Shown here: positions 3,880 through 5,676 of the stretch, piece by piece
How the letters are laid out: each line of letters starts with the position of its first letter
Numbering within the stretch: the first letter of the stretch is position 1
DNA from: Flammeovirgaceae bacterium UBA4659
GTDB taxonomy: Bacteria; Bacteroidota; Bacteroidia; Cytophagales; Cyclobacteriaceae
Assembly (NCBI GenBank): GCA_002405445.1
Contig: DHLV01000072.1
Coordinates: forward strand, 1 to 5,676
DNA: 5,676 nt
Direction: 5' to 3'
Program-made: the position numbers and the translations under genes
Notes under the pieces: generated by a model
Told to the model about the DNA's origin: nothing
Databases searched by the model: none
Seen by the model: only the letters and a program-made list of their open reading frames with translations

Positions 3880-5676
3880 ATGCCACGCGACAGAAGTATA
3901 CGCTCGGTGCTGATCATCGGAAGCGGCCCCATCATTATTGGTCAAGCTTGTGAATTCGACTACGCAGGGTCGCAGGCATCGCGCTCTTTACGCGAGGAAG
4001 GCATCGAAGTAATTTTGATTAATTCCAACCCGGCCACTATCATGACAGACAAGGTAACGGCCGACCACGTCTATTTGAAGCCGTTAGAAAAGAAGTACAT
4101 CAGAGAAATCTTAGAGAAACACAACATCGATGCGGTATTGCCTACAATGGGCGGACAAACTGCACTCAATCTGTGCATCGAGTGCGATAAAGCCGGTATT
4201 TGGGAGCATTATGGTGTAAAAATTATTGGTGTTGATATTAAAGCCATTGAAACCACAGAAGATCGGGAGAAGTTTCGATTGAAAATGCTGGAGTTGGGTG
4301 TAGGGGTGTGTAAAGGCGCTACCGCCACCTCGTTCCTGAAAGGAAAGGAAATTGCACAAGAGATTGGCTTTCCGTTGGTGATTCGCCCATCGTTTACGCT
4401 TGGCGGAACCGGTGGTGGCTTTGTGAACAAACCAGAAGATTTTGATGCTGCTCTCAATCGCGGCTTGCAGGCATCGCCCATCCACGAGGTGCTGGTGGAG
4501 CAGAGTATCATGGGTTGGAAGGAGTACGAGTTGGAACTGTTGCGAGATGGTAACGGCAACGTGATCATCATCTGCTCGATCGAAAATTTTGATCCGATGG
4601 GCATCCACACAGGAGACTCCATAACAGTTGCGCCAGCGATGACGCTGCCCGACACTGTTTACCAGCACATGCGCGATCTGGCCATTAAAATGATGAATGG
4701 TATCGGCAAGTTTGCGGGTGGCTGTAACGTGCAGTTTTCGGTAAACCCCAACAACGACAATGAAATCATCGGAATAGAAATTAACCCACGTGTGTCGCGC
4801 TCATCGGCACTTGCTTCAAAAGCAACCGGATATCCGATTGCAAAAATAGCAGCGAAGCTTGCTATTGGCTACCGCTTAGATGAGTTGAAGAATGCCATCA
4901 CGGGCACCACCACCGCGTATTTCGAGCCTGCATTGGATTATGTGATCGTGAAAATACCCCGTTGGAATTTTGATAAATTTCATGGTGCCGATCGCAAGCT
5001 GGGGCTGCAAATGAAATCGGTAGGTGAGGCGATGGGCATTGGCCGCAACTTTCAAGAAGCATTGCAAAAGGCTTGTCAGAGTTTGGAAATCAGGCGCAAC
5101 GGCCTCGGTGCCGATGGAAAGGAGCTAACCAAGCAAGACGAACTGTTGCACAGTTTGGCCAACCCCAGTTGGAACAGGCTGTTCCACATCTACGATGCGA
5201 TGAAATTGGGCGTGTCGATGAAGACCATCCAAAGCCTCACCAAAATTGACAAATGGTTTTTGGAGCAAATTTGGGAGCTGATCGAACTGGAGCAGGAAAT
5301 CGAAAAGTACAAGGTCGATACGATTCCCGCTGAGCTGATGCGAAAGGCAAAAGAAAAAGGTTATGCCGACCGACAACTGGCACACCTGATGGATTGTTTG
5401 GAGAGCGAAGTTCACAAAAAGCGCAGAGAGCAGGGCATCAATCGTGTGTACAAGCTGGTAGATACCTGCGCTGCCGAATTTGAAGCCAAAACCCCGTATT
5501 ATTATTCGACCTTCGATTCCGAAAACGAATCGATCGTATCGAACAAGAAGAAGGTGATTGTGCTCGGCTCGGGGCCGAACCGGATCGGGCAAGGCATTGA
5601 GTTCGATTACTCATGTGTGCACGGTGTGCTGGCAGCCCGGGAAAGTGGTTATGAGACCATCATGATCAACTGCAAC
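3880..5676 (+). CDS. carB: Carbamoyl phosphate synthase large subunit, N-terminal 599 aa (partial)
   Basis: CarB makes carbamoyl phosphate from bicarbonate, ATP and ammonia delivered by the glutaminase subunit CarA, feeding pyrimidine and arginine synthesis in the cytoplasm. The frame is open from ATG at 3880 to the window edge: 599 codons of the roughly 1,070 usual. Visible parts: pre-ATP-grasp domain with GSGPIIIGQACEFDYAGSQA (14-33) and NSNPATIMTD (48-57); MGGQTALN (90-97); first ATP-grasp domain with DRE (R129), IRPSFTLGGTGGG (R169), GWKEYE (E215), GIHTGDS (H243), NVQF (Q285) and EINPRVSRSSALASK (E300, N302). These match the carboxyphosphate-site residues of E. coli CarB, the last ones shifted by one residue. 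The oligomerisation domain spans about 400-550 (DKWFLEQI, VDTCAAEF). The second synthetase half begins at 558 with VLGSGPNRIGQGIEFDY. No carA lies upstream; CarA must be encoded elsewhere. There is no Shine-Dalgarno. The nearby ATG at 3860 is out of frame. Confidence 0.98.
   Translation, partial: MPRDRSIRSVLIIGSGPIIIGQACEFDYAGSQASRSLREEGIEVILINSNPATIMTDKVTADHVYLKPLEKKYIREILEKHNIDAVLPTMGGQTALNLCIECDKAGIWEHYGVKIIGVDIKAIETTEDREKFRLKMLELGVGVCKGATATSFLKGKEIAQEIGFPLVIRPSFTLGGTGGGFVNKPEDFDAALNRGLQASPIHEVLVEQSIMGWKEYELELLRDGNGNVIIICSIENFDPMGIHTGDSITVAPAMTLPDTVYQHMRDLAIKMMNGIGKFAGGCNVQFSVNPNNDNEIIGIEINPRVSRSSALASKATGYPIAKIAAKLAIGYRLDELKNAITGTTTAYFEPALDYVIVKIPRWNFDKFHGADRKLGLQMKSVGEAMGIGRNFQEALQKACQSLEIRRNGLGADGKELTKQDELLHSLANPSWNRLFHIYDAMKLGVSMKTIQSLTKIDKWFLEQIWELIELEQEIEKYKVDTIPAELMRKAKEKGYADRQLAHLMDCLESEVHKKRREQGINRVYKLVDTCAAEFEAKTPYYYSTFDSENESIVSNKKKVIVLGSGPNRIGQGIEFDYSCVHGVLAARESGYETIMINCN

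Noticed and set aside
4111..5592. Several long minus-strand open frames opposite carB.
   Set aside because: They are antisense shadows of an intact, highly conserved carB frame and match no recognisable protein.
1..5676. Insertion sequence, CRISPR array, tRNA or toxin-antitoxin pair.
   Set aside because: No transposase motifs, regularly spaced repeats, tRNA cloverleaf or small two-gene cassette was seen on either strand.

Overview
The window looks like a chromosomal segment of a Bacteroidota bacterium, probably of the Cytophagales/Cytophagia type. The support is as follows: candidate promoter boxes of the TAnnTTTG type, weak or absent Shine-Dalgarno sequences, a CarB and a sodium:solute symporter that read like their Bacteroidota relatives, a MarR reading frame of the Bacteroidota kind (start ...KFASKHQKMAVN, GITPEQFN, RILRGSYPK), and a short secreted protein whose fold pattern resembles a type IX secretion sorting domain. 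No phage, transposase, CRISPR, tRNA or rRNA signal was seen.

Layout. Positions 1-271 (minus) hold the N-terminal 90 residues of a secreted WD40-type beta-propeller protein that runs off the left edge. Positions 348-854 (minus) hold a 168-residue outer-membrane beta-barrel protein followed by a strong intrinsic terminator (291-320). Positions 855-1148 are AT-rich intergenic DNA with an orphan plus-strand terminator-like hairpin (1081-1119). Positions 1149-1670 (minus) hold a broken MarR-family regulator: one in-frame TAG, a +1 slip in an eight-A run and a compensating -1 near the C-terminus. Positions 1671-1825 form a divergent control region with two inverted repeats and a minus-strand -7-like box. 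Positions 1826-2200 (plus) hold a 124-residue exported protein whose last 22 residues look like the product of an out-of-frame eight-A run. Positions 2243-3694 (minus) hold an intact SSS-family sodium:solute symporter. Positions 3695-3879 are a divergent promoter region. Positions 3880-5676 (plus) hold the first 599 residues of carbamoyl phosphate synthase large subunit (carB), cut by the right edge.

How the parts relate. The two metabolic genes, symporter and carB, are divergent and share a short control region, but nothing shows that they work together. The MarR pseudogene and the small exported protein are divergent across a region containing operator-like palindromes, so the exported protein is the most natural former target besides the regulator itself. 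No operon of more than one clearly intact gene is visible; the only close same-strand pair, outer-membrane protein then WD40 protein, is separated by a terminator. I see no complete new multi-gene system. The most notable content is the decaying regulator locus and the cluster of homopolymer-associated frame problems, which could be true decay or sequencing error.
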